From G963662605 sp963667005 (GTDB lineage: Bacteria; Bacteroidota; Ignavibacteria; Ignavibacteriales; Ignavibacteriaceae), in contig OY762937.1 in NCBI GenBank assembly GCA_963667005.1, positions 1,798,001-1,862,000 on the forward strand: a stretch of 64,000 nucleotides of DNA, written 5' to 3'. This document shows, piece after piece, positions 46,221 through 55,851 of this stretch. The notes beneath the pieces were generated by a model that saw only the letters and a program-made list of their open reading frames with translations, was not told the DNA's origin and did no database searches. Numbering within the stretch: the first letter of the stretch is position 1; each line of letters opens with the position of its first letter. The translations under genes and the position numbers were made by a program.

Positions 46221-49200
46221 CTATACTATAACATCCGCTTCTGTGAGTGACATTAACTCTTCATTGGAGTAGTTAAGCATTGAGGCGATTCGTCCTTCCT
46301 GATTGGTAATTACTTCCATAAGAACGTTTCTGGCTGTTCTCGCGTTGCCGAAATTACTGTCTCTGGAGTCATACAGTTTGGTGAATTTTTCGGATAATTT
46401 TACCAATCCCTGAGCAGTAAATTTATAACCGTTAGCAGCAGCCATCCCGGTTGTGATTGAGACTAACTGCTCTGATTTATAATCTTCAAACGTAAGTATA
46501 TTAGTGAATCGGGAAGTCAAACCCGGATTTGATTCCATAAACGCTTTCATTTCGTTTGTGTATCCGGCAACAATCACAATGAACTGTCCTTTGTAATCTT
46601 CCATACGCTTTAGCAAAGTGTCAATTGCTTCCTGTCCGAAATCGCCGGAGCCGCGGGCAAGAGTATATGCCTCATCAATAAATAATGTGCCGCCCAATGC
46701 TTTAGTAATAACCTCATCGGTCTTGATGGCGGTTTGTCCGGAATAACCTGCGACCAATTGTGCTCTGTCAACTTCGACAAGATGGCCTTTTGAAAGAATA
46801 CCAAGTTCTCTGAATATGCTGCTGATAAGTCTGGCAACAGTTGTTTTGCCTGTTCCCGGATTGCCGAGGAATACCGAATGCAGCGGCTTTTGTATAACCT
46901 GCATGCCGCGCTCTCTGCGCACTTGAGCAATCTTTAAACTATTAACTAATTTGTCAATCTCATTTTTAACAGAATCCAAGCCGGTCAGACTTGCTAATTC
47001 GTCCATGAGACTTTGCAATTTATCGGCATCACCTTTTGTCGGTTGTGTCCCTGCAGATTTTTTTTGTGGAAGAATGGATTCCAGATCGCCGGCCGTGATT
47101 GTAGTACGGGTCTCGGGAGTTAGCTCACCAGCGGGTGTGCTGCTCAAGCGTAAATTCATAGTGCGGATGACGGCATCGAATGTATTGCGCACCAGTCGGG
47201 CATTGCCGAAATTTTTATCACGGTCCCGGTACAGTTCATTGAAGTGTTTCATCAATAAAGAGCGGGCATCAGCGGCTAAGGATACCTTGCCACTCTTCGA
47301 CATACGGTCGAAAATCTCCAAGAGTTCATCGGGATTATAATCTTCAAAGTGAAATACTTTTGTGAAACGGGATTTTAATCCGGGATTACTTTCAAGAAAT
47401 GATTTCATTTCTTCTGTATATCCGGCAGCAATTACTATAAACTTACCACGGTCGTCTTCCATGCGCTTTAGGAGTACATCAATTGCTTCCTGCCCGAAAT
47501 CGGAGCCGGAATCTTTTTTAACCAACGTGTATGCTTCATCAATAAACAGAGTCCCGCCCATTGCTTTGTTTATCATTGCCGTTGTTTTCTGGGCTGTTTC
47601 GCCGACATGAGTTGCTACAAGGCCCTGACGTTCAGTTTCTATTAATTGTCCCGAAGGAAGAATACCCAGAGCGGAATAGATTTTGCCAATAACTCTGGCA
47701 ACGGTAGTTTTGCCGGTTCCAGGGTTACCCAGAAATAGGATGTGGGATGAAAATTTTGTGCTGAGATCTTCTCCTGAATCACGGTAATACTTAGCGAGTT
47801 TAATTAACTCATTCACATCTCGCTTAACAGAGGATAAGCCGGTAAGCTTATTAATTTCCGCAGTAGCTTCAGCTAATAATTCTTCATTCACCGGTACTTG
47901 AAAACTCTTTTTGGCATCACCTGAAGAAAAAATCTCGGTAATATCCTCAAGCGTTATTGTTGTAAGCTTTTTCTTGGTGCGTTCATGCTTTGCCAATTTC
48001 AGATAACGCTTGCTCACTTGCATCTTTGCGTCTTCGAAAACTTTTCGGACGGTTCTCGCGTTGCCAAAGTTCTTATCCCTTGCCCGGTAAAGTTTTGTAA
48101 GTTCTTTGAAGAGAAGTTTTTCTGCATCCTCGTCAAAAAGGTAATCCTCATCGAGAACCATTTTCCTGAATATGCGGATCATTTCATCAGGTGTGTAATC
48201 TTCAAAATTGAAGTGATGTGTAAACCGGGATTTCAGTCCGGGATTTGCTTCCAGAAAATCATTCATCTCTTCCGGATAACCTGCCGCTATTACAAAAAAC
48301 TCGCCTTTTTTATCTTCCATTCGCTTTAGGATTACATCGATTGCTTCCTGTCCGAAATCTGTGCCCTGGCCTTTTTTCACCAGCGTGTAAGCTTCATCAA
48401 TAAACAGTACATTACCTAAAGCTTCTTCGATGATTTTTTCGGTCTTCTGGGCAGTTTCGCCGACATACTGACCAACGAGTGCCGCCCGGTCTACCTCTAT
48501 AACATTCCCTTTCGGCAGCAATCCCATACCTTGATAAATTTTACCCATGAGGCGGGCAACAGTCGTTTTGCCGGTCCCGGGATTGCCGAGGAATGTTGCG
48601 TGAACACTGATTTTATCCTGAGCTTTTAGTCCAAGCTGTTTACGCTCTTTCATTACCTCAAGATAATCCACAAGAGCACGCACACTATCTTTAACACTGT
48701 TCAACCCAATAATAGATTCAAGCTCTTCAAAAACTTCTGCAAAGTTTACCGGTGCTTCTTCGGGTTTTGTTTCATCATCCTTTTTCTCTGGTGCATCTAT
48801 ATCTTCATCAGCCAAGGTAAAATGCCGAGTGAACACTTTTGTTCTGTTGATATAAAACTCCAGCCGAACCGGACTTTTTGTCCACAGAGGATTGCTAAGC
48901 GTGTCAATCGTATCCGGTAACTCGTACATGTCCCAATCTTTGGGAATATTTGAGGATGCGGAAGACTGATGGATAATCTCATCATCAATGAACCATGCAT
49001 AAAAACAATTGTGAGTTACATCGGCAGCATTATAGCTTAAATTTTTCAGCAGGATATTGATGCCGATTGCCGGCCTTGCATTGAAATTACATTGTGCCAG
49101 ATTTTTATTCTTTGCATTTTTTGGATCATCAGTCGCATTGAATATTTTAACGGATTCGACTTCCACTAACGGGTTTTTATGAATCTCAAGGAGTTCCTGC

Positions 49201-50006
49201 TGCTCCTCGGTATCCCGGATGAATTTTGATTTAATCTCTTCGGATTTTTTATCAGAAGATTTTTTGTATGCTTCCTTTAATACTGCGAACCGTTCATTTT
49301 CGATTAGATATTTCTCGTATTCTTTGATTTTTTCTGCAAACACCGAAATTTGATTCATCCGGAACATTGACTCCAATTGCAGGAGTAAAATTTCCGGTTC
49401 ATCATAGTGCGCTTGTTTGAGCAGGGTATTGGCTATCAATAATGAAAACCAATACTCTTTTTGTTGTAAAGCTTCCTGCGCGAGAGCGAGCACTTCCGGT
49501 TTATCTTTTTCATTCGATGATTTAAGATTTTTCTTTGCACTGTTGAAATACTTACGTAATCCCTTCCACGATGGGTTGGCATTATTATCCATCATCAGGC
49601 TGAGTTCATAAAAACTTAGCGCACGGTCGATCTCTCCGATACTGGCTAAGGACTTAGCCTTGTTCAGATACGTCCACGCGAGCAGTTCCTTTTGCCTTCC
49701 CTCAGTCATGTTGAAATCGTATATGGCAGCTTCAAAACTGCTTAAACGCATCTGAACATAGCCGCGGTACATCTGCGTCAGCAAACTTTGGCCGCTCAAT
49801 TGTTTCGAAATATCCAGATAACGTTGAGCTTTCTGGGGGTCACCGTTTTCAAGACATGCCCAGGAATAACAAACTGCCGCGTCTGCGCTATCGGGCTGAT
49901 TAGCAATAAGTTTTTCGGCGATGGGCAATGCAAGCCTAAAGCGACCCTTCCATAAATGATCGAACGCTTCCTGTTGCAATGTGCTCAGTGATGATGATTC
50001 AGGCAT
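46221..50006 (-). CDS. TPR protein with three CbbX-type AAA+ ATPase domains
   Basis: 1261 residues. TPR-like helices (about 1-240), a beta-rich region (about 290-400), then three AAA+ domains of the CbbX/CfxQ/SpoVK type. Walker A GNPGTGKTTVAR occurs at about 470, 757 and 1043; Walker B LFIDEAYTL at about 532, 818 and 1104; each domain has the GNAR Arg-rich sensor segment. Pore-loop equivalents: Y514 (QYVG), H800 (THVG) and Y1088 (GYSG), so the middle domain has lost the aromatic. The TPR-AAA layout recalls EccA of type VII secretion, but with three motors and no ESX genes. Last gene of a five-gene operon with a hybrid kinase, SiaB and SiaC; starts 2 nt after the upstream gene. Confidence 0.92.
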   Translation of the reverse strand: MPESSSLSTLQQEAFDHLWKGRFRLALPIAEKLIANQPDSADAAVCYSWACLENGDPQKAQRYLDISKQLSGQSLLTQMYRGYVQMRLSSFEAAIYDFNMTEGRQKELLAWTYLNKAKSLASIGEIDRALSFYELSLMMDNNANPSWKGLRKYFNSAKKNLKSSNEKDKPEVLALAQEALQQKEYWFSLLIANTLLKQAHYDEPEILLLQLESMFRMNQISVFAEKIKEYEKYLIENERFAVLKEAYKKSSDKKSEEIKSKFIRDTEEQQELLEIHKNPLVEVESVKIFNATDDPKNAKNKNLAQCNFNARPAIGINILLKNLSYNAADVTHNCFYAWFIDDEIIHQSSASSNIPKDWDMYELPDTIDTLSNPLWTKSPVRLEFYINRTKVFTRHFTLADEDIDAPEKKDDETKPEEAPVNFAEVFEELESIIGLNSVKDSVRALVDYLEVMKERKQLGLKAQDKISVHATFLGNPGTGKTTVARLMGKIYQGMGLLPKGNVIEVDRAALVGQYVGETAQKTEKIIEEALGNVLFIDEAYTLVKKGQGTDFGQEAIDVILKRMEDKKGEFFVIAAGYPEEMNDFLEANPGLKSRFTHHFNFEDYTPDEMIRIFRKMVLDEDYLFDEDAEKLLFKELTKLYRARDKNFGNARTVRKVFEDAKMQVSKRYLKLAKHERTKKKLTTITLEDITEIFSSGDAKKSFQVPVNEELLAEATAEINKLTGLSSVKRDVNELIKLAKYYRDSGEDLSTKFSSHILFLGNPGTGKTTVARVIGKIYSALGILPSGQLIETERQGLVATHVGETAQKTTAMINKAMGGTLFIDEAYTLVKKDSGSDFGQEAIDVLLKRMEDDRGKFIVIAAGYTEEMKSFLESNPGLKSRFTKVFHFEDYNPDELLEIFDRMSKSGKVSLAADARSLLMKHFNELYRDRDKNFGNARLVRNTFDAVIRTMNLRLSSTPAGELTPETRTTITAGDLESILPQKKSAGTQPTKGDADKLQSLMDELASLTGLDSVKNEIDKLVNSLKIAQVRRERGMQVIQKPLHSVFLGNPGTGKTTVARLISSIFRELGILSKGHLVEVDRAQLVAGYSGQTAIKTDEVITKALGGTLFIDEAYTLARGSGDFGQEAIDTLLKRMEDYKGQFIVIVAGYTNEMKAFMESNPGLTSRFTNILTFEDYKSEQLVSITTGMAAANGYKFTAQGLVKLSEKFTKLYDSRDSNFGNARTARNVLMEVITNQEGRIASMLNYSNEELMSLTEADVIV

Positions 50007-50008
50007 AT

Positions 50009-50257
50009 CTACTCTATGTTTCTTAGTGTATCCATCAGTTCTTTGAATTTCAGAAGTTTCTTTTGAGCCTTATCTCCCATGCGGGAAATTCTTACTGAGG
50101 TCTTCAGTAATTTTTCATAGGATTCCGTGAGTTTCATATACTCAATCAGAATTCCACGGCTGTCTAATCCGCTTTTTTGTGGAAGCTCTTTGGCTTTGTC
50201 GAGAATATCGAAATATTCGGTAAAGATTTCTTCATTTTCGTCAAGTGGTGTTGCCAT
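50009..50257 (-). CDS. Small helical protein of the signalling operon, unknown
   Basis: 82 residues, almost entirely charged helix (EIFTEYFDILDKAKELPQKS...; YMKLTESYEKLLKTSVRISR), likely coiled coil. The YEKLLK...RISR..D.AQKKL pattern resembles the linker coils that precede cyclase or kinase output domains, here without an output domain. Ribosome site GAGGATA. It starts 7 nt downstream of siaC and ends 2 nt before the AAA gene, so it is co-translated with both. A dimerising adaptor is a reasonable guess. Confidence 0.78.
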   Translation of the reverse strand: MATPLDENEEIFTEYFDILDKAKELPQKSGLDSRGILIEYMKLTESYEKLLKTSVRISRMGDKAQKKLLKFKELMDTLRNIE

Positions 50258-50264
50258 GGTATCC

Positions 50265-50642
50265 TCACTCTCCTATAATGGTAAATTTAAAACTGACATC
50301 TTCTTTAATTTCCTCGCCCATTTCCTTAATATCATCGTCATCTTCTTTATGATGCCAGTTGATTTCAACCACCCCGCCGCTCTTATGATAGTTTTCCAGC
50401 TTATCAATCATGTCGGATAGATACTTTATTGAGCTTGAATTCAGATAATCAATCTTGATATTTAAGACCATCTTACCTGTTACTTCAAGAAAGTACTGCT
50501 GAATCCATTCAATGAGTGGTTTGAAAAAGTCCGTCGTGTTTTCAGGATACGACGATCCTGAAAGCTCAAGGATTCCACTGGAGGCATCAAAATTAACACT
50601 CAGAGTGTTCTTGGTTTTGGCAAGTATCAGATTAGTCAACAT
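50265..50642 (-). CDS. siaC: SiaC-family regulatory phosphoprotein (DUF1987)
   Basis: 125 residues with a STAS-like fold pattern. In Pseudomonas, SiaC is phosphorylated by the kinase SiaB and controls the diguanylate cyclase SiaD. Seen here: the family opening GILELSGSSYPENTTDFF (23-40), IKIDYLNSSSIKYLSDMI (62-79, the phosphosite region, NSSS at 68-71 where the family commonly has NTSS). The acidic insertion DDDDIKEMGEEIKED is in the C-terminal part. Excellent ribosome site (AAGGAG). Overlaps siaB by 11 nt. No SiaA phosphatase or SiaD cyclase appears in the window. Confidence 0.88.
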   Translation of the reverse strand: MLTNLILAKTKNTLSVNFDASSGILELSGSSYPENTTDFFKPLIEWIQQYFLEVTGKMVLNIKIDYLNSSSIKYLSDMIDKLENYHKSGGVVEINWHHKEDDDDIKEMGEEIKEDVSFKFTIIGE

Positions 50643-51189
50643 TACTCGTTCTCCTTAATTTAGTTTGAATTATTAATAGTAATTTGTTTTCTTCAGTACG
50701 GGTTGAATAGGTAAGCGGGTTTTTCGATTTCCGGAGTATTTCAAGAAATCCAATACCGCCGCCCTTAGAATCATCCGGTGATTCATCCTTAAGCCGTTGC
50801 TTATACAGCGCTTTCAATTCGTCGGCATCCAACGAATTATACTGGTCAAGCTTTGCCGAGATCTTTTCCAATTGTTCCGGAGTCACACTGTTTTCGGAAG
50901 TCAGGATTATTTCAGATTCGTTTCCCGAAAGCGAAAATTTTCCTTTCCCCGCTGCGTTGTTTTCTCCTTCCGATTCCCGCTCGGCTGAATAGAAACCGAT
51001 ATTTTGCATTAACTCATTTGAACAAAAGAGTACAGTTTTAAATTCCTGATGGCTCATGACTTGTTCGAATGATTCCGAGAGGAAATCGGTAAACTCTATA
51101 AGTGAATTGTTATCGCAAACACCTTCATACGAAAAACAGAATGTCCTTGTGCCGGGTTCCTTACCAACATTCATCGAAAAATTTTTCAT
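50632..51189 (-). CDS. siaB: SiaB-family serine/threonine protein kinase
   Basis: 185 residues from the ATG at 51189 (GAGAAA upstream). GHKL-like ATPase/anti-sigma-type fold: SYEGVCDNNSLIEFTDFLSES and FCSNELMQNIGFYSAE (an N-box-like helix) are characteristic; GGGIGFLEILRKSKNPL (about 144-160) is the G-box-like segment. In the known pathway it phosphorylates SiaC. Coupled to siaC by an 11-nt overlap and 72 nt downstream of the hybrid kinase gene. Confidence 0.85.
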   Translation of the reverse strand: MKNFSMNVGKEPGTRTFCFSYEGVCDNNSLIEFTDFLSESFEQVMSHQEFKTVLFCSNELMQNIGFYSAERESEGENNAAGKGKFSLSGNESEIILTSENSVTPEQLEKISAKLDQYNSLDADELKALYKQRLKDESPDDSKGGGIGFLEILRKSKNPLTYSTRTEENKLLLIIQTKLRRTSNVD

Positions 51190-51261
51190 ACTTTTCTCAT
51201 TTGATTTGTATGTCAATTGTTAATATTCTAGTCCGGGGATTTATTCTCATCTTATAAATGA

Positions 51262-54200
51262 TCATTGAATTCGTAAAAATGTAATCAGTTGATTAAATTT
51301 GTCCATAGCTTCATCAAAGTCATAATGGTGAATGCTATCGGTAATTTCTTGTAAAGAATTCTTCATACTGCCTATGCCCGGAATGTGATGAATCTCGTCA
51401 ATCTTGCTTTTTGCCGCCGGATCACTATCCTGCAGTAAGAGTTTCAACTCATTGAACAATTGTTGCAACCGGGAGGTGTCCAAATCGGCAGTATCATCTG
51501 AAACTACTTCTGTCGTGATTGATTTTATCCACACACCGAGTTCACCCAGAACATTTTGCAGGCGATCATTGAAGGTGGATAAACACTGTTCGATTTCCGT
51601 CGGAAGTTCTTTTCTGAGGGCATTTTCCAACTCGCCTGCGGCTTTGTTCAATTCAATAGCTCCAAGATTTCCGGAAACACCTTTAATTGTATGAGCAAGC
51701 CTTACTGAAAGCTCTTGTTCATGGTTTTGAACTGCATTTCTGATTTCGCTGACGATATTTAAATTGTTTTTATACAACTTCTGAAGCAGATCCGTATACA
51801 GTTTCTTATTACCTCCGACCCGGCTCAAACCATTCTTAATCTCTATACTGGTAAATTCAGGCAGATCGACACCTGTTTGTTCAGCCGGTTTGGGAGCCGG
51901 TATATCTTGTGTGTTCCTGACACCCTGCTTAATCCATTTTATCAACGCGCCGAAAACCTCATTCGGATCAATCGGCTTAGTAACAAAATCTTGCATGCCA
52001 TATTCAAGGCATTTTTCTTTAATTCCCTGCATTGCATCAGCAGTCATTGCGACGATAGGCAGGTCAACATAACGTGTTAGTTCTCTGATGGCTTTTGTCG
52101 CTGTATAGCCATCCATTACCGGCATCTGGAGATCCATAAAGACGATATCATACTTTGATGGTGTACCGGAAGAATTGACTTTTGCAACGGCTTCTTCACC
52201 GTTATTTGCTATCTCAACTACGAACCCGGCTCCCTCCAGTAATTCAGAGGCAACCTGTTGGTTAATGTCGTTGTCTTCGGCTAAGAGAATGCGAGCCCCC
52301 TTGATTTTCTCTATTTCCTGAATATATTTCATTTTTTTGCCAGAACCAGCCCGTTTAGTACGGCTTTCTTTACCGTAAGTTTCCATTATCGTATCAAATA
52401 ATGTCGAATAGGAAACCGGTTTAATGAGAAATGCTTTTATTCCGATTTTTTTTGCTCTTTCAGCAATCTCTTCCCGGCCAAAAGCAGTCATCATAATTAT
52501 TGCAGGTGCTTTGGGCAGCTTCATTTCAAAAATAAATTTTGAGGTTGTCAAACCGTCCAGTTCCGGCATTTTCCAGTCCATTAACACCAGATCAAACGGA
52601 TGCTCTGTTTCCTCTTCAATAAGATGAATAGCCTCCTGTCCCGATGCGGCTAAGACTACTTCGAAGGAAAAAGTCTCAAGTGCCTCTTGCAATATTTCAC
52701 GAGCTGTCTTATTATCATCGCAAACAAGCACCTTCATGCCGCGCAAATCAATTGCCGGGACATATTCATCCCGCTTTTGTTCAGCTTGCACTTGAAAGAC
52801 TGCGTTGAAGTAAAACGTACTGCCTTTGCCGTATTCACTTTCGACCCAAGTAGCGCCACCCATCAATTCGGCGAGCCTCTTGCTTATTGCCAAACCCAAT
52901 CCTGTACCACCATATTTGCGTGTCGTGGAACTATCTGCCTGGCTGAAAGATTGAAACATTTTCGCCTGCTGTTCCGGTGTTAACCCGATTCCCGTATCAC
53001 GTACTGCAAAACGAAGTTTAATATTTTCTCCGAGATGTTCTTCAACTGTTGCCGTTACAACAATATCTCCAGCTTCAGTGAATTTAACCGAGTTGCTGCA
53101 AAAATTGGTGATTATCTGGCCGATGCGCAAAGGATCGCCAATGAGATTTAACGGAACGTCTTTCCCAATATGAATTGAGAACTCTAATCCCTTTTCCTGT
53201 GCCTTCTGCGAAACGAGATTTGAAACAGTATCAAGCACCTGCTCCAGATCAAACTCAGTGTTCTCGATGTTTAATTTACCTGCCTCAATTTTTGAAAAAT
53301 CAAGAATATCGTTTATTATGCCGAGCAATGAGATTGCAGACCGGTCTATCTTGACAAGATAGTCGAGTTGTTTGGGGTTCAGATCGGTTTTCAATGCAAG
53401 GTGTGATAAACCGATAATGGCATTCATCGGTGTCCGGATCTCGTGGGACATGGTTGCCAGAAATTGACTTTTCGCCAGAGTAGCTGCTTCGGCACTTTCT
53501 TTTGCAACTGCAAGTTCTTTTTGAATTTGTTTTATGTCTGTTATGTCCATCACTGAGGCGACAAGACATTCTTCACCCAAATACTGAATCGGAATAAACG
53601 ATAACAATACCTCTCGTATTTCACCAGATGTGTAACGTTTAAATTGTGTCTCGTAATTAATGACAACACCATCGTTTTTCATTTTCTCGATAATTCGAGT
53701 TCTTTCTTCAGGATGAACATACCAGTCTAATGTATGCATTCCGGAGAAATCCGATATTTTCAACCCGTGAAAATCAGCCATTGCAACATTTGGTCGTATT
53801 ATCATGCCGTCACTTACTCTGGCAACTACGGTTGGAACCGGCATAATGTCAATAATTTTATCTGCGGATTCCTTTGCCTCTGCGAGCGCTTCTTCAGCTA
53901 ATTTTGTAGGAGTTATATCAATTCTGATACTTAGATATTCGATGATCTCGTCATTTTCTCCAAGGACCGGAGCAATTACAGTATCCAGCCAGGTAAATGT
54001 TCCGTCTTTTGCTCTGTTACGAACTTGTCCCCTCCAAACATGCCCATTTGTAATAGTGTCCCATAACTCTTTGAAGAACTCGCTTGGATGCAAACCAGAA
54101 TTGAGTATTCTGTAATTTTTTCCGATAAGTTCTTTTCTTGTATATTTTGAATTTTTACAGAATTCTTCATTAACATCGGTAATGTTTCCCAATGGATCCG

Positions 54201-55848
54201 AAACAGAAACTATAGCCGCGGCATTGAGCGCCAGATTTTGGCCTTTTAACTTGTTCAAAATCTGCTGAAGCTCTTTTGTGCGTTCGGCGACTTTTATCTC
54301 CAATGTCTCCTTGGCTTTTTCGAGCTCCACTTCGTATTTTTTTCGTTTGGTAATATCCGTATGAGTGCCGACAACCCGGACTGCTGTTCCTTCGGCATCC
54401 TTTTCAACAACCAGACCCCGGTCAAGCAGCCATATTACTTCGCCGTTCTTTTTTATTGCCATGTATTCGGATTCATAGCTTGAGCCTTCCATTAAGGCCA
54501 TTACAACATGATTAGCGGCTATTTCCCGTGTATCCGGGTGCCGCAGTTCGTACCATTTATCCACGGTGGCAGGAAATTCATTCGGCTCATAACCGAAAAG
54601 CTCATACATTCTATCGCTGAAATAAATCTGATTTGTTTTGACGAACCAGTCGAAAATCCCATCGTTGCTTGCCTGAAAGGCATACTTGAATCGGTGGGTT
54701 ACATCCCGCAGTTCTGATTCTTTTTGCTGGATTTTTGAAATCATCTCATTAAAGGCAGTTGCAAGTGATCCGATTTCATCCTCTGTCTCTACCGGAATTG
54801 CCTGCAGGCTATGCGCATTTGTTAAAGCATTTACCGCATCGGCAAATCGGAGTAAGGGTTTTGAGATGCGCTTTGCAAGAAAGACCATTAGCATAATGAA
54901 AAATAATAGAGAAAAAATACCGATGGAAGCCGAAACCGTTTTTCGAGTAGTAATATATGAGAACAACTCTTTTTCGCGGACAGATACACTAATACTCCAG
55001 CCGGTTCGATAAATAGGGTGATAATATGCCCAAAGCCGCTGCCCCGGCTCGTCATTTATGCGTAGTATTTTCTTCCCTGATTTACCGAGAAGCATCTCCA
55101 TTCCTTCTGCCTTCATATCTTCGGAATTAACAGAAGTCCCCAGCGTACTTAGAATATTGTCCTTAAATATCCTTTTTTTGCTGGGATGGTAGATGAATTG
55201 TCCGCTTTGCGATACAATTATAAAGTTGAAACTGCTATAAAATACCGTATCCACGAAGTATTTAAATCTGGTTAAGTCGAGTCTGACGCTCGACACCCCT
55301 ATAAATTTCCCATTCTTATATATTGGAGCAGATACTCTGGTGCAGAACTGCTTGGTCTCGCGATCTATAAACGGTTCTTCCCAGTATACCTTGCCGGTCT
55401 TTTTCGGGATTTGATACCATTTTTCTTTCGGATTAGTATAATCTATTAGAGAGGAAAGGTCGCTGCAGATTATCTTACCGCCGAAAGAGGTAACAGAGTT
55501 AAAGCGTAATTTGCCTTTGTTGTAATCTCTTTCAAATGCAAATCTGCTGCCGAGAATCAGTTTGTTTTTCCTGAGATTGTTTTCAAGAAATTTGTATGCT
55601 TCGTCTTTCGTAACTTCACCAGAAATTGAGACAAATTCTGCCCCTCCAATGGCAATATTTTCTACTTGCTGCAGTTCATTATTAATCTTAAGAGCAATGT
55701 CTCTGACGTACATTGTCATGAAGCGGTCAAGATTTTCTTCTTCATGCCGGAGGGTTATGTTTTCGTTGATTATAAAATACGCGAAATATATCACCAATGT
55801 TGGGAGAAGAGTGAACAGGAGTATTCTGTATTTTATTGTCAAATTCAT
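51262..55848 (-). CDS. Hybrid sensor histidine kinase with Cache, PAS, two REC and Hpt domains
   Basis: 1528 residues from the ATG at 55848 (a TTG one codon earlier is possible). Membrane helix about 7-27, a periplasmic dCache-like sensor to about 300, a second helix (about 305-325), HAMP, three PAS domains (about 385-500, 545-660, 670-785), HisKA with phospho-acceptor H802 (MSHEIRTPMNAIIG), HATPase, two receiver domains with D1091 (LMDWKMPELDG) and D1239 (FMDLQMPVMDG), and an Hpt domain with H1386 (AHTIKGVSGNLG). A full phosphorelay in one protein, with no DNA-binding output. It heads the operon with siaB and siaC, so its output is probably protein control and not transcription. Confidence 0.93.
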   Translation of the reverse strand: MNLTIKYRILLFTLLPTLVIYFAYFIINENITLRHEEENLDRFMTMYVRDIALKINNELQQVENIAIGGAEFVSISGEVTKDEAYKFLENNLRKNKLILGSRFAFERDYNKGKLRFNSVTSFGGKIICSDLSSLIDYTNPKEKWYQIPKKTGKVYWEEPFIDRETKQFCTRVSAPIYKNGKFIGVSSVRLDLTRFKYFVDTVFYSSFNFIIVSQSGQFIYHPSKKRIFKDNILSTLGTSVNSEDMKAEGMEMLLGKSGKKILRINDEPGQRLWAYYHPIYRTGWSISVSVREKELFSYITTRKTVSASIGIFSLLFFIMLMVFLAKRISKPLLRFADAVNALTNAHSLQAIPVETEDEIGSLATAFNEMISKIQQKESELRDVTHRFKYAFQASNDGIFDWFVKTNQIYFSDRMYELFGYEPNEFPATVDKWYELRHPDTREIAANHVVMALMEGSSYESEYMAIKKNGEVIWLLDRGLVVEKDAEGTAVRVVGTHTDITKRKKYEVELEKAKETLEIKVAERTKELQQILNKLKGQNLALNAAAIVSVSDPLGNITDVNEEFCKNSKYTRKELIGKNYRILNSGLHPSEFFKELWDTITNGHVWRGQVRNRAKDGTFTWLDTVIAPVLGENDEIIEYLSIRIDITPTKLAEEALAEAKESADKIIDIMPVPTVVARVSDGMIIRPNVAMADFHGLKISDFSGMHTLDWYVHPEERTRIIEKMKNDGVVINYETQFKRYTSGEIREVLLSFIPIQYLGEECLVASVMDITDIKQIQKELAVAKESAEAATLAKSQFLATMSHEIRTPMNAIIGLSHLALKTDLNPKQLDYLVKIDRSAISLLGIINDILDFSKIEAGKLNIENTEFDLEQVLDTVSNLVSQKAQEKGLEFSIHIGKDVPLNLIGDPLRIGQIITNFCSNSVKFTEAGDIVVTATVEEHLGENIKLRFAVRDTGIGLTPEQQAKMFQSFSQADSSTTRKYGGTGLGLAISKRLAELMGGATWVESEYGKGSTFYFNAVFQVQAEQKRDEYVPAIDLRGMKVLVCDDNKTAREILQEALETFSFEVVLAASGQEAIHLIEEETEHPFDLVLMDWKMPELDGLTTSKFIFEMKLPKAPAIIMMTAFGREEIAERAKKIGIKAFLIKPVSYSTLFDTIMETYGKESRTKRAGSGKKMKYIQEIEKIKGARILLAEDNDINQQVASELLEGAGFVVEIANNGEEAVAKVNSSGTPSKYDIVFMDLQMPVMDGYTATKAIRELTRYVDLPIVAMTADAMQGIKEKCLEYGMQDFVTKPIDPNEVFGALIKWIKQGVRNTQDIPAPKPAEQTGVDLPEFTSIEIKNGLSRVGGNKKLYTDLLQKLYKNNLNIVSEIRNAVQNHEQELSVRLAHTIKGVSGNLGAIELNKAAGELENALRKELPTEIEQCLSTFNDRLQNVLGELGVWIKSITTEVVSDDTADLDTSRLQQLFNELKLLLQDSDPAAKSKIDEIHHIPGIGSMKNSLQEITDSIHHYDFDEAMDKFNQLITFLRIQ

Positions 55849-55851
55849 CAA

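Noticed and set aside
46221..50006. Type VII secretion EccA
   Set aside because: The TPR-plus-CbbX layout is similar, but no ESX components exist nearby and there are three AAA domains in place of one.
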